Of a stretch of DNA of 38,183 bases, positions 30,764 through 37,316 are shown piece by piece. A program made the translations under genes and the position numbers. The stretch is taken from the IMG/VR virus record IMGVR_UViG_3300047666_000890, positions 1 through 38,183 of that record. One strand, written 5' to 3'. This DNA comes from a virus. The notes beneath the pieces are model-generated. The model saw nothing but the letters and a program-made list of their open reading frames with translations. It did no database searches and was not told the origin of the DNA. Every line of letters starts with the position of its first letter. The stretch's first letter is position 1.

Positions 30764-31060
30764 ATGACTTACAAGTTCAACAAACAACAACACTCTACCA
30801 AAATCAAAGAAGGTTTAGAGCGAGCTAAGAAGAACGGCAAGAAACTAGGCAGACCAAGTGGGAAGATTAAGGGTGAGGATGATGTTATCTATTATTATGA
30901 AGGGTGTTTGCAAGCTAGGATTGATTTAAAACTAAACTTTAAAATAAGATACCAACTAATTGCCGAAGCAGCCAGTGTTTCACTAAGCACAGTAAAGAGA
31001 ATAATCAAAAAACATAAAGCTACTCAGTCACATTCACTTGGTTCGCAGCAACTCCAATAG
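30764..31060 (+). CDS. Resolvase-tail helix-turn-helix protein (serine recombinase remnant)
   Basis: The 98-residue protein contains KEGLERAKKNGKKLGRPSGK, which is the hinge at the end of the catalytic domain of serine resolvases/invertases (..aRa.GkrlGRP), followed by a helix-turn-helix (IRYQLIAEAASVSLSTVKRI). The catalytic domain with its active-site serine is absent, and no fragment of it is seen upstream. It may bind DNA as a regulator. Its last 41 nt overlap the end of the portal gene on the other strand, a convergent overlap; the final SHSLGSQQLQ is encoded in antisense to the portal C-terminus. Confidence 0.65.
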   Translation: MTYKFNKQQHSTKIKEGLERAKKNGKKLGRPSGKIKGEDDVIYYYEGCLQARIDLKLNFKIRYQLIAEAASVSLSTVKRIIKKHKATQSHSLGSQQLQ

Positions 31061-32381
31061 TATCTGTCATATTCTGGTCGCCAGCAATAGCTACTTGGTT
31101 TCCATCAATATAAACTGCGTCACCACCTACATCAGTTTTACTCATACCGATATATTTCCTTATTTCATTTTTTGTTACGCTTTGAATCTTACTAAGAAGA
31201 ACTGAGTTATCAAGTGCGCGTTCTTGAAGAGCTGGTATCTCAGTAGTGTTGTAATCAATCTTAACAATGTTCCTGGTGGGAAAGAAATTTTTGTAGATGA
31301 AGTGATACTTAAAATCACAATATTTATCAAGTAAAGGAAGGATAGCTTTATCGTAGAAATTTAAGTTTGATTCCTTCATGTTTGAGTTAGAAGTGTATTC
31401 TCCTTCAACCATAGGAAGTGGAATATCGAAATTATTGTAAATAGCCACCCTCATTCTTCTCATTAGTTTTTCGAAATCCATATCTTTTAGATTCATATCT
31501 AAATTCTTAGCATCGAAAGGCATTCCAATCACTAAGTTTTTACCAGCATTGTTAGCTCCAGAATAATTCTCAGCCAAATATTTACGAATCTTATCCACCT
31601 GTTCAGCATTTGGAGGAGTTGAGCCATCTTTAGGAGTGAACATCATCCTAGCAGACATTCCATTATTCAGAAGATTTGTGTTGTGGATAGAAGCTTCTAG
31701 GTATTGTTTGATTTCCAGCTCTACATTTTGAAGAGGAGAGTCACCAACCAAAGCATTAAAGAAAGGATTCGTGCTTGGTTCTTTAGAATGCAACAAAATG
31801 CCAAATTTATTATCAACAAAAGCTTCCATCACTTTTCCGTTAATATTAGTTATTATTTTTTTTCTGAAAGTTTTTTGTGTTCCATTAGAAGAGTATTGGT
31901 AGTAATCAACATATCCATCAATTCCCGCAACAGCATTAACATAATCTGGCCTAAGATTAAAAACCTCACTAGGGCTGCTAATTATCTTTGTTCCTGCCGA
32001 GTTCATTACATTACTAAGATAGATGTAATTATTTCCAGTCGTAAGGTAGTGAATAAATGCTTCTTTCTTATAATCCAAACCAGTCTGTTGAAAGTTTGGT
32101 CTTGAAAAGAGAGTAACAAAAGCATCATCAGTAACCGCAACAGCACCCTCTTTTTCATTAGAATAAGGAAGGAGGGAAACAATAGATGCTGCGGACGCTA
32201 TAGTATGTATAGCATGACCCACAGGAGCAACCTTAGCGTAGTATTTGAGGTAAGTAGAGGAATCATTGGCAAATGAAAATTCAGTACCTGAATCTATAAT
32301 AAAAGCACCGCCAGACAAACCTTTCTCCTCAATAACAAGGTTATCGTTAGAGCGGAACTTACCTATAATTTTTTGAAACAT
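31020..32381 (-). CDS. Portal protein, HK97 gp3-like
   Basis: The 453-residue protein matches HK97-type portals: an N-terminal part with VAPVGHAIHTIASAASIVSL and LFSRPNFQQTGLDYKKEAFI, HYLTTGNNYIYLSN, then LLHSKEPSTNPFFNALVGDS, PLQNVELEIKQYLEASIHNT, LLNNGMSARMMFTPKDGSTP and a C-terminal clip/stem region (FDIPLPMVEGEYTSNSNMKE, NFYDKAILPLLDKYCDFKYH). It forms the dodecameric ring at the head vertex to which terminase and connector bind. It lies between the Ntn-hydrolase and, across the plus-strand island, the protease. Confidence 0.87.
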   Translation of the reverse strand: MFQKIIGKFRSNDNLVIEEKGLSGGAFIIDSGTEFSFANDSSTYLKYYAKVAPVGHAIHTIASAASIVSLLPYSNEKEGAVAVTDDAFVTLFSRPNFQQTGLDYKKEAFIHYLTTGNNYIYLSNVMNSAGTKIISSPSEVFNLRPDYVNAVAGIDGYVDYYQYSSNGTQKTFRKKIITNINGKVMEAFVDNKFGILLHSKEPSTNPFFNALVGDSPLQNVELEIKQYLEASIHNTNLLNNGMSARMMFTPKDGSTPPNAEQVDKIRKYLAENYSGANNAGKNLVIGMPFDAKNLDMNLKDMDFEKLMRRMRVAIYNNFDIPLPMVEGEYTSNSNMKESNLNFYDKAILPLLDKYCDFKYHFIYKNFFPTRNIVKIDYNTTEIPALQERALDNSVLLSKIQSVTKNEIRKYIGMSKTDVGGDAVYIDGNQVAIAGDQNMTDTIGVAANQVNVTE

Positions 32382-32454
32382 ATTTGAAATATTGATCGTG
32401 TGAAATCTTCAACTTCTAAGTTAGTAAGTATTTTTATTTTAAATGCAACTGTTT

Positions 32455-32973
32455 TTATTTAGTTATTTCTACAATTTGAGCTTCACCGCTAGTCCAGATA
32501 TTCATCTTAACTGTTAAATCAATAGCTTCTTTTGGAGTTTTACCAAGATACATTGCCATATAAGCCTCTTTAAATCCAGCCCCATCTGTTGCGTAATCAT
32601 CTTCAAAAATTTCACTAACCGCTCCAGAGTTAAAACTGAATAATTTCTTCTCAAAAACGAGGTAGTAGTTATTTCCAACTTGAGAAATTTCTTTAATTCC
32701 TTGATCTTTTAACCATTTACCAAAATCAACAAAGAACCTTTGGATTCCTAAAGGATTCGCAGATTCTGGTTTTCTAGTTTGGCAGAATAATCCAAAGTTA
32801 GTTAATTCCGAAACTGCTCCAGTAGATGAATAAGTAATATCGTTAATACTCATAATTTTCCTTATTCCTTTATGGTTGGTTATATCAATCTTATGATAAG
32901 ATCCGTAAAAAGCACCACTATCAGCAGCAAGAATAATTTTACCTTTTAGGTTTTGAGCAATAAGAACTGTCAT
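32455..32973 (-). CDS. HslV/proteasome-like Ntn-hydrolase
   Basis: The 172-residue protein aligns by eye with HslV along its length: MTVLIAQ with Thr2 exposed after Met removal (nucleophile), IILAADSG (Asp about 18, as HslV Asp17), GIRKIMSIND (Lys about 39, as HslV Lys33), YSSTGAVSELTNF (HslV FAGG..DAF), ATDGAGFKEAYMAMYLGKTP and the terminal strand WTSGEAQIVEI. HslV itself is about 175 residues. The conserved Ser in GSGG is replaced (TDGAG), so activity is uncertain. No HslU-like ATPase is visible. It lies directly upstream of the portal and could process head proteins, degrade host proteins or be a structural ring. Confidence 0.7.
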   Translation of the reverse strand: MTVLIAQNLKGKIILAADSGAFYGSYHKIDITNHKGIRKIMSINDITYSSTGAVSELTNFGLFCQTRKPESANPLGIQRFFVDFGKWLKDQGIKEISQVGNNYYLVFEKKLFSFNSGAVSEIFEDDYATDGAGFKEAYMAMYLGKTPKEAIDLTVKMNIWTSGEAQIVEITK

Positions 32974-33082
32974 AGTAATTTAATTAAGTTTTCGGTTTAT
33001 CGTGGTAAAAACTAATTTACCATAGGTACGTTTTATTATCAATATCTATTCCTTATTTTACATAATACGGCTATAAATCCCA

Positions 33083-33101
33083 TAGTCATAACATACTACT
33101 A
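33083..33101. promoter_or_regulatory. Shared 19-bp motif, copy 3
   Basis: TAGTCATAACATACTACTA lies 110 nt from the start of the leftward Ntn-hydrolase gene. On the plus side no gene follows: the next 450 nt lack any ATG on the plus strand. CATAAT at 33061-33066 could be the -10 of a weak rightward promoter. Confidence 0.7.
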
Positions 33102-33110
33102 AGCCATTTA

Positions 33111-33127
33111 AGCCTTTAAACATAAGG
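33111..33127. repeat. 17-bp direct repeat flanking terS, copy 1
   Basis: AGCCTTTAAACATAAGG is found again at 34327-34343. The two copies bracket the terS gene and the G-rich region, 1.2 kb apart. Confidence 0.75.
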
Positions 33128-33482
33128 ATAAAAAAAACACTTGACAATAAAACGTAAAAGAAATAGCTTGACAAGACCCTGAATTATTGGGGGAATTTAA
33201 GGGGGAGGCAGCAAACTTGCTAGCATTTCTCGGAGAGAAGCCGCAAAAATAAACTTGGGGTTTACTATATACGAGTTCAGTTTCCTTTTCTTTCTTCTTG
33301 TCAAAACTAAAAAATTTCCAAAAAATATAAAATCAAAACTGCTATTTAGGATAAGGTAAAATTCTGTGTGTTAAATAGGGGGTGGGTAAATTATTGGAAA
33401 AGCAAAAAGCAAAACTATTTTAATTGTGGTTGGGTAGGGTATTAGGATAGCGGCATAGGGGGGTCATCTGTTTTTCGCTTAT

Positions 33483-33503
33483 AGGGGTACACACAACACC
33501 CCT
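33483..33503. repeat. Inverted repeat downstream of terS
   Basis: AGGGGT (33483-33488) and ACCCCT (33498-33503) pair around a 9-nt loop, 54 nt after the terS stop on the minus strand. There is no following T-run, so it is at best a weak terminator or a structured element of the non-coding region. Confidence 0.45.
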
Positions 33504-33556
33504 CAGTTGTTTTCCATCACCACCCCCATCAATATACATCACAACCAATCAATCAG

Positions 33557-34231
33557 CTACTCAACAATCTTAGCATCAACCATTAACAAGCCTTCACATG
33601 AGTCAATTACAATCCTTAGCCCATCTTTATCAAGCTTCTTAATTAGAGACTTAATCGCAAGCAATGCAGTATCAGCACTTATGTTTGTTGCTATCGTGTC
33701 CCTGCTGTTCTCCAGACTAGAGCCGCTTAGCTTAGCTACATTCACAAGAGTACTTGAAACAACCTTAGCATCTCGCATCCTCCTAATTTCTCTAGAGTTT
33801 GCACCAACACCGACAACGTCAATTATTTCCTCTTGGTTGTAATCAATAACACGCTTGAAGTTTTTGGCTAGATAGTCCTCGTTTAAACCAGAATCATGAA
33901 AGGCTTGCTTAAGATTTTTCTCCTCTTTTGCAATTTGATCTTGTATCTTAACTTTACCTAAATTGACACTTGCAATCACTCCAGCGTTGTCCTTCTTGTA
34001 CCCCGCATCAATAGCCGCTTGAATATTAGTCTTTGCCGTTGGAATTAATTTACAAAATAAAGCTTCCTTCTTAGTCAATTCCTTCTTTACATACTTTACA
34101 TTACTTCGCCTAGTTTCTTTTCTCTTTGCGTCCTGCATTCTCTTGGCTTCTTTGGCTTCTTCTTCTGTCTTGTATTTCTTTGGAGGCATATAAATAATGG
34201 TTGTTTTCATTTTCGCCCGCAATTCGGACAT
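33557..34231 (-). CDS. terS: Terminase small subunit
   Basis: The protein carries the small-terminase DNA-binding pattern LTKKEALFCKLIPTAKTNIQ AAIDAGY followed by a segment that ends ASVNLGKVKIQDQIAKEE, the usual lt.kq..F...y....na..aA..AGYs....a...g..ll.n..v...I. The C-terminal half is helical and likely makes the oligomer. It recognises phage DNA and loads the large subunit. Start is uncertain: ATG 34231 (about 224 residues), ATG 34210 or ATG 34189 (MPPKKYKT). The first two ATGs each lie inside a GGCGAAAATG repeat, making the N-terminus read ..AKM..RAKM. No Shine-Dalgarno sequence is visible. Confidence 0.75.
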   Translation of the reverse strand: MSELRAKMKTTIIYMPPKKYKTEEEAKEAKRMQDAKRKETRRSNVKYVKKELTKKEALFCKLIPTAKTNIQAAIDAGYKKDNAGVIASVNLGKVKIQDQIAKEEKNLKQAFHDSGLNEDYLAKNFKRVIDYNQEEIIDVVGVGANSREIRRMRDAKVVSSTLVNVAKLSGSSLENSRDTIATNISADTALLAIKSLIKKLDKDGLRIVIDSCEGLLMVDAKIVE

Positions 34232-34389
34232 TTTCGCCACTTTTTACCATTTTCGCCCAATAATCAACAATTAATTTCCATTTTCGCCCACTTTATTATT
34301 GTGTTGTTTTCCCTTGACATCATTACAGCCTTTAAACATAAGGCTTTGAAGCTTCCATTTTCGGACTAAATTAAATTGCATTTTCGGCC
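34208..34389. repeat. Six GGCGAAAATG-type repeats at terS start
   Basis: On the plus strand CATTTTCG followed by CC or GG occurs at 34208, 34229, 34248, 34279, 34356 and 34379. Four copies read CATTTTCGCC; two read CATTTTCGG. Spacing is 19-31 nt within the first four, then 77 and 23. On the minus strand each unit ends in ATG. Two copies are inside the first codons of terS and the rest lie in the divergent terS/early-gene region. They may be TerS (pac) binding sites or operator sites. Confidence 0.75.
34327..34345. repeat. 17-bp direct repeat, copy 2, as an inverted repeat
   Basis: AGCCTTTAAACATAAGGCT includes the second copy of the repeat at 33111 and forms a perfect dyad AGCCTT / AAGGCT with a 7-nt centre. 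A TTGACA lies just before it (34314-34319), so it may overlap a promoter and work as an operator. Confidence 0.65.
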
Positions 34390-34407
34390 TTTTTATTGAA
34401 TAAAGTA

Positions 34408-34436
34408 TTGACTATATATAACTAATGCTTTACAAT
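34408..34436 (+). promoter_or_regulatory. Early promoter P1
   Basis: TTGACT (34408-34413), 17-nt spacer, TACAAT (34431-34436) followed by ACTT. It drives the rightward early genes starting at 34487. Its spacer lacks the AAAACTAT block of the later copies. Confidence 0.7.
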
Positions 34437-34486
34437 ACTTTTAATCATTTGAGCTTTTCAAGTGATTAACCAAACAGCTAAAAATT

Positions 34487-34681
34487 ATGACAAACCAATT
34501 AAAAACAAAATACCAATTAGCAATCTTCTTTAAAAAAACAGGCAATCATTTTGAATCTTACATTACCAATACAAAAAAAGAAGCTTTGCAAATTTTAAGA
34601 GATAGAAAATTAGAGATGAAAAACTGGGCGGATGAAGAGGAAAAACCAACAGGTTCACAAATAACCCTTGTTTTAATTTAA
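34487..34681 (+). CDS. Unknown 64-residue early protein
   Basis: First gene after promoter P1. The protein reads KYQLAIFFKKTGNHFESYIT, NTKKEALQILRDRKLEMKNW, ADEEEKPTGSQITLVLI: a strand, a helix beginning at the KKEAL.IL segment, then a strand, a small alpha/beta layout. Not recognised. The ATG follows GCTAAAAATT, the A/T-rich leader used by nearly all early genes here. Confidence 0.6.
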   Translation: MTNQLKTKYQLAIFFKKTGNHFESYITNTKKEALQILRDRKLEMKNWADEEEKPTGSQITLVLI

Positions 34682-34700
34682 TAACCTCAATCTAAAAATT

Positions 34701-34901
34701 ATGAACTTCGAAGAATTAAAAAAAGCAATAGAGTTAAATATTACCATCAATTGGAAGAATTCTCTTTTCAAAGTAATTAAAGATAATCTAGGTCAATATT
34801 TAATCATCTGCACTAAAAACGATAATTGTGTTGGTTTGCATTTACCAACTTATTTTCCTAATGGAATAGATCAGAGAAATTTTGATTTTATTATTAATTA
34901 A
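34701..34901 (+). CDS. Unknown 66-residue early protein
   Basis: The protein starts MNFEELKKAIELNITINWKN and continues SLFKVIKDNLGQYLIICTKN. The pattern (a helix, then the strand W.nslfkVikd..gqYlIicT..n..vGL) is one I have seen in small phage proteins of unknown function. The truncated gene at the right edge (38092) begins in a similar way (MNLKNLKELASKNNKNIKYN...GYQV), so the two may be paralogues. Leader: TCTAAAAATTATG. Confidence 0.6.
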   Translation: MNFEELKKAIELNITINWKNSLFKVIKDNLGQYLIICTKNDNCVGLHLPTYFPNGIDQRNFDFIIN

Positions 34902-34914
34902 ACAACTAAAAATT

Positions 34915-35130
34915 ATGAACTTATCAGATTTATTACCAGTAAAAATAAGCCTAGCTTACAAAAACAAAATTAGAAAAAGAATTTTTAATTCTATGAATGA
35001 TTTTGAATTTTACAGAAAAATATTGATAACAAGGGCGAGCCGTAGAATTTCTAGGAATACGGGAATTGTTCCTATTTGTTCAAATAGTAATTGTGGCTTT
35101 GTGGCTAATATGGGATATTATAAATATTAA
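34915..35130 (+). CDS. Unknown 71-residue early protein with cysteine pair
   Basis: Start chosen at ATG 34915, which follows the standard leader AACTAAAAATTATG; an upstream ATG at 34882 would overlap the previous gene by 20 nt and has no such leader. The product is basic (KISLAYKNKIRKRIFNSMND, ITRASRRISRNTG) and ends with CSNSNCGFVANMGYYKY. The C-x4-C might bind metal or be accidental. Function unknown. Confidence 0.55.
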   Translation: MNLSDLLPVKISLAYKNKIRKRIFNSMNDFEFYRKILITRASRRISRNTGIVPICSNSNCGFVANMGYYKY

Positions 35131-35147
35131 CCTTTAAAAAATAAATT

Positions 35148-35261
35148 ATGAACTTACAAAACCTACAAAAAGAAATAGACCAATTGAACAGAAGCACTTT
35201 TGAATTAAAGCTTGCTGCCTTATCAGTTGCATTCATGTTAGTAATATATTTAATTAATTAA
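35148..35261 (+). CDS. 37-residue single-pass membrane peptide
   Basis: The product reads MNLQNLQKEIDQLNRSTFEL then KLAALSVAFMLVIYLIN: a short coiled helix followed by one hydrophobic helix at the C-terminus (tail anchor). The start has the conserved AAATTATG leader and the frame is intact to a TAA at 35259-35261. Early small membrane peptides often affect host membrane or exclusion systems; nothing specific can be said here. Confidence 0.55.
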   Translation: MNLQNLQKEIDQLNRSTFELKLAALSVAFMLVIYLIN

Positions 35262-35270
35262 TCTTTTTTC

Positions 35271-35298
35271 TTTACTAATAAAACTATCATACTATAAT
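35271..35298 (+). promoter_or_regulatory. Early promoter P2
   Basis: TTTACT (35271-35276), 16-nt spacer containing AAAACTATC, TATAAT (35293-35298), then ACTT. It belongs to the repeated promoter family described in the findings and precedes the gene at 35333. Confidence 0.7.
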
Positions 35299-35332
35299 AC
35301 TTCTAATTAATAACCTTTAAAACAAACAAATT

Positions 35333-35563
35333 ATGACAATTCAAAACACAAACAAAGAGCTTTTTGATAATTTCGAAAATGATTTATCAAGCGGCATAAA
35401 ATACACAAAAAACAAAGAAGATCTTCTTTTTGATTTACAATATTTTACTAGTAGAGATGGCGATTATTTAGATTATCTTTATCAAGATGAAGAGGAAAAA
35501 GAAAAGAGTGTTTTAAATTCTGCTTTTAAATCATTAGATCAATTAATTAAAAACCTTAAATAA
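35333..35563 (+). CDS. Unknown acidic 76-residue early protein
   Basis: The protein is strongly acidic (ELFDNFENDLSSGIKYTKNK, FTSRDGDYLDYLYQDEEEKE) and probably helical. Highly acidic small phage proteins sometimes mimic DNA, as Ocr-like and other anti-restriction proteins do, but charge alone is weak evidence. First gene after promoter P2. No family recognised. Confidence 0.6.
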   Translation: MTIQNTNKELFDNFENDLSSGIKYTKNKEDLLFDLQYFTSRDGDYLDYLYQDEEEKEKSVLNSAFKSLDQLIKNLK

Positions 35564-35571
35564 AACAAATT

Positions 35572-35811
35572 ATGTCAAACGAAACAATAAACGAAATTAC
35601 ATTTACCAGAATAAACAGTGACACTTTTGGAAACCCTAGATATGTTTTTCACTTCCTAGACTTAGCGGACACTTACAGCGAAGCATTATTTTTAGCTAAA
35701 AAAATCGGAGGCAGAAAATTCAACAATAAACAATATGGTGGTGGAATTGCTATCCAATCCTATAACCTAGAGCAAGATTCAAAATCAATAAAAGAATTAG
35801 CAACCAATTAA
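35572..35811 (+). CDS. Conserved-looking 79-residue phage protein
   Basis: The segment GNPRYVFHFLDLADTYSEAL followed by FLAKKIGGRKFNNKQYGGGI, AIQSYNL matches a small protein type I have seen in many phages, with NPR...HF...., a helix, GGrk...k.yGGGivfqSYN, and no known function. The strand-helix-strand order and glycine loop suggest a compact fold. It follows the acidic gene by 8 nt. Confidence 0.65.
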   Translation: MSNETINEITFTRINSDTFGNPRYVFHFLDLADTYSEALFLAKKIGGRKFNNKQYGGGIAIQSYNLEQDSKSIKELATN

Positions 35812-35833
35812 TCAGCTCAAACAACTAAAAATT

Positions 35834-36082
35834 ATGACAGATTTAAACGAAATAATCAGAGAAGAAATAAAAAAAATTATCAAGGATGAGATAGGGGTTT
35901 TAATTGCTGCCGAGATAAAAAGCTATTTAAAAACAAACGACGAATTCATGCGGGAGGAATTAAAGGGAGCGATAGAAGATTACGCAAAAAACTCTAGCGT
36001 GGTAAATCTTCTATTTAATCGCGTTTTGCAAAAACAAGCAGGGGACTTTTTAAAAGATAAATTAACTATCACCATTAAATAA
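35834..36082 (+). CDS. Unknown helical 82-residue early protein
   Basis: The protein is helical throughout: DLNEIIREEIKKIIKDEIGV, LIAAEIKSYLKTNDEFMREE, LKGAIEDYAKNSSVVNLLFN, VLQKQAGDFLKDKL. The first 40 residues are amphipathic with a heptad-like pattern that suggests oligomerisation. Not recognised. It has the AACTAAAAATTATG leader. Confidence 0.6.
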   Translation: MTDLNEIIREEIKKIIKDEIGVLIAAEIKSYLKTNDEFMREELKGAIEDYAKNSSVVNLLFNRVLQKQAGDFLKDKLTITIK

Positions 36083-36095
36083 ATCAAAATAATAC

Positions 36096-36124
36096 TTGCA
36101 CTAATAAAACTATCGCATTATAAT
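36096..36124 (+). promoter_or_regulatory. Early promoter P3
   Basis: TTGCAC (36096-36101), 17-nt spacer with TAATAAAACTATC, TATAAT (36119-36124), then ACTTT. Member of the repeated promoter family; precedes the gene at 36165. Confidence 0.75.
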
Positions 36125-36164
36125 ACTTTCAGTTATTAACTTTATCAATTCAATTTAAAAAATT

Positions 36165-36407
36165 ATGCAAACTATAAAAACAAATTTTCTTCCAATTACC
36201 AACACAAAAGGCGCTAGGGTTAAGGCAACCGCAGAAGCTGGCTCAATTACGATTGACTGGGATGATTCTCTTCTACCAGAAGAAAACCACAGCGAGGCGG
36301 CAATAGCTCTTTGCCACAAATTCAAATGGACTGGCGAACTTGTCAGCGGTTGCTATAAAGACAACTACTATTTTAATTTTACTCATTCAACAACTTATAA
36401 AATCTAA
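36165..36407 (+). CDS. Conserved-looking 80-residue phage protein
   Basis: The protein reads TNTKGARVKATAEAGSITID, WDDSLLPEENHSEAAIALCH, KFKWTGELVSGCYKDNYYFN. The order G.Rikata.aG.sitv.yd..l..eenH..Aa..l..Kl.W.g.lv.G.l....Y.F.f is a familiar small phage protein without known function. It is the first gene after P3 and is followed 4 nt later by the next gene. Confidence 0.65.
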   Translation: MQTIKTNFLPITNTKGARVKATAEAGSITIDWDDSLLPEENHSEAAIALCHKFKWTGELVSGCYKDNYYFNFTHSTTYKI

Positions 36408-36411
36408 AACT

Positions 36412-36579
36412 ATGCAAATCAAAATAACATTAGAAACACAAAATCAAGCCTTTGAAGATGATCAAGAAATCGAAAGAATATTACAAGGAGTAGTTAAAAA
36501 AATCGTCAAAGGTATTGATTGTGGGGCTTTGTTTGATATTAACGGTAATAAAGTTGGTCATTTTACAACACAAGATTAA
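36412..36579 (+). CDS. Conserved-looking 55-residue phage protein
   Basis: Start chosen at ATG 36412 (MQIKITLETQNQAFEDDQEI), preceded by AATCTAAAACT; the longer in-frame start at 36340 would overlap the upstream gene and encode an unlikely hydrophobic lead. The remainder (RILQGVVKKIVKGIDCGALF, DINGNKVGHF) matches a common small phage protein of unknown function with the ending l.DiNGNkvG.f. Confidence 0.65.
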   Translation: MQIKITLETQNQAFEDDQEIERILQGVVKKIVKGIDCGALFDINGNKVGHFTTQD

Positions 36580-36608
36580 TTAAATTCATTAACTCAATTT
36601 AAAAAATT

Positions 36609-36908
36609 ATGAAAATCGGACAAAATGCTTTCTCAAAGACAGCCACAACAGAAATATTACTAGAAAACAACTTTATTATTGAAGTCTTAACAATGAAAAG
36701 ATATGGCGGAGCGGTTGCAACCTCTTTTATGATTTGGAAGAAATTAAAAGAAGGGATTAAGCAAAGCGCCATTAATTTTAAATGTCAATCAATCAATCAT
36801 GGGAAAGTAAGACTAACAGAAAAAAAACTAATTGAGCTGCATAATCTAGCACTCAAAGAAAAAGACAACTTTCAAAGCTTTTTTGAACAGGAAATAAAAA
36901 AATATTAA
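36609..36908 (+). CDS. Unknown 99-residue early protein
   Basis: The protein begins GQNAFSKTATTEILLENNFI, continues EVLTMKRYGGAVATSFMIWK and ends in a helix (LTEKKLIELHNLALKEKDNF). A beta N-terminus with a helical C-terminus suggests a small globular fold. Not recognised. It shares the CAATTTAAAAAATTATG leader with the gene at 36165. Confidence 0.6.
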   Translation: MKIGQNAFSKTATTEILLENNFIIEVLTMKRYGGAVATSFMIWKKLKEGIKQSAINFKCQSINHGKVRLTEKKLIELHNLALKEKDNFQSFFEQEIKKY

Positions 36909-36912
36909 TTAC

Positions 36913-36941
36913 TTGCATTACTTAAAACTATCATGTACAAT
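36913..36941 (+). promoter_or_regulatory. Early promoter P4
   Basis: TTGCAT (36913-36918), 17-nt spacer with TTAAAACTATC, TACAAT (36936-36941), then TACTTT. Repeated promoter family; precedes the gene at 36979. Confidence 0.7.
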
Positions 36942-36978
36942 TACTTTACCAAATAACTCTTTAACAACCAATTAAAAA

Positions 36979-37311
36979 ATGACATACTACATAATCAATA
37001 AAAATAATAATTATCTTGCTTCAAATATTACTGGATCTTTTTGCCAAGGAATTATTGGATTTTCAAAAAAAGCAGCGCTTAATTTCCAATCATTAGACGA
37101 AGCAAAAGAATATATTTCTTATTTAAAAAAAGAATTGGAAAAATGGTTTACTGAAGATATTCAAGATCAATCAAAAAATTGGAGCGATTCACCCCAAACG
37201 CCAGTCTTTAATCAAAGAAAAACCTTTTTAAAAAAGAGTGAGGAAAGATTTTTAAAAAATAAAAAAATAATTGAAAGTTTAAAAATTACAGAAAATCTTA
37301 ATCTTAATTAA
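36979..37311 (+). CDS. Unknown 110-residue early protein
   Basis: The protein starts MTYYIINKNNNYLASNITGS and continues IGFSKKAALNFQSLDEAKEY ISYLKKELEKWF. The beginning (yyii.....yl......g..gfs.k.alnF.s...A..y) resembles the gene at 37808, so both may share a small alpha/beta domain that presents a strand, a loop and a helix. The C-terminal third is lysine-rich (RKTFLKKSEERFLKNKKIIE). Unknown function. Confidence 0.6.
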   Translation: MTYYIINKNNNYLASNITGSFCQGIIGFSKKAALNFQSLDEAKEYISYLKKELEKWFTEDIQDQSKNWSDSPQTPVFNQRKTFLKKSEERFLKNKKIIESLKITENLNLN

Positions 37312-37316
37312 TCAAA

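Larger units (their letters stand above)
33102..33556. other. Non-coding G-rich region between terS and Ntn-hydrolase
   Basis: No convincing gene lies here. The plus strand has no ATG at all and several G-runs that stand out in an AT-rich genome (GGGGG at 33189, 33201; GGGGGTGGG at 33378; GGTTGGGTAGGG near 33429; GGGGGG near 33457). Two TTGACA-like boxes lie at about 33140 and 33168. Small stems are present (GCAA..TTGC near 33211; TTCTC..GAGAA near 33226). Candidates are a non-coding RNA, a packaging (pac/cos) region or a regulatory leader for the late operon. Confidence 0.45.

Noticed and set aside
31704-32105. Plus-strand frame opposite the portal gene
   Set aside because: Shadow of the portal; no conserved motif.
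33507-33842. Plus-strand frame opposite terS
   Set aside because: Ser/Ile/Thr-rich shadow of the terS gene with no leader and no family match.
34882-34914. Upstream start for the early gene at 34915
   Set aside because: Lies inside the preceding gene and lacks the conserved leader found at 34915.
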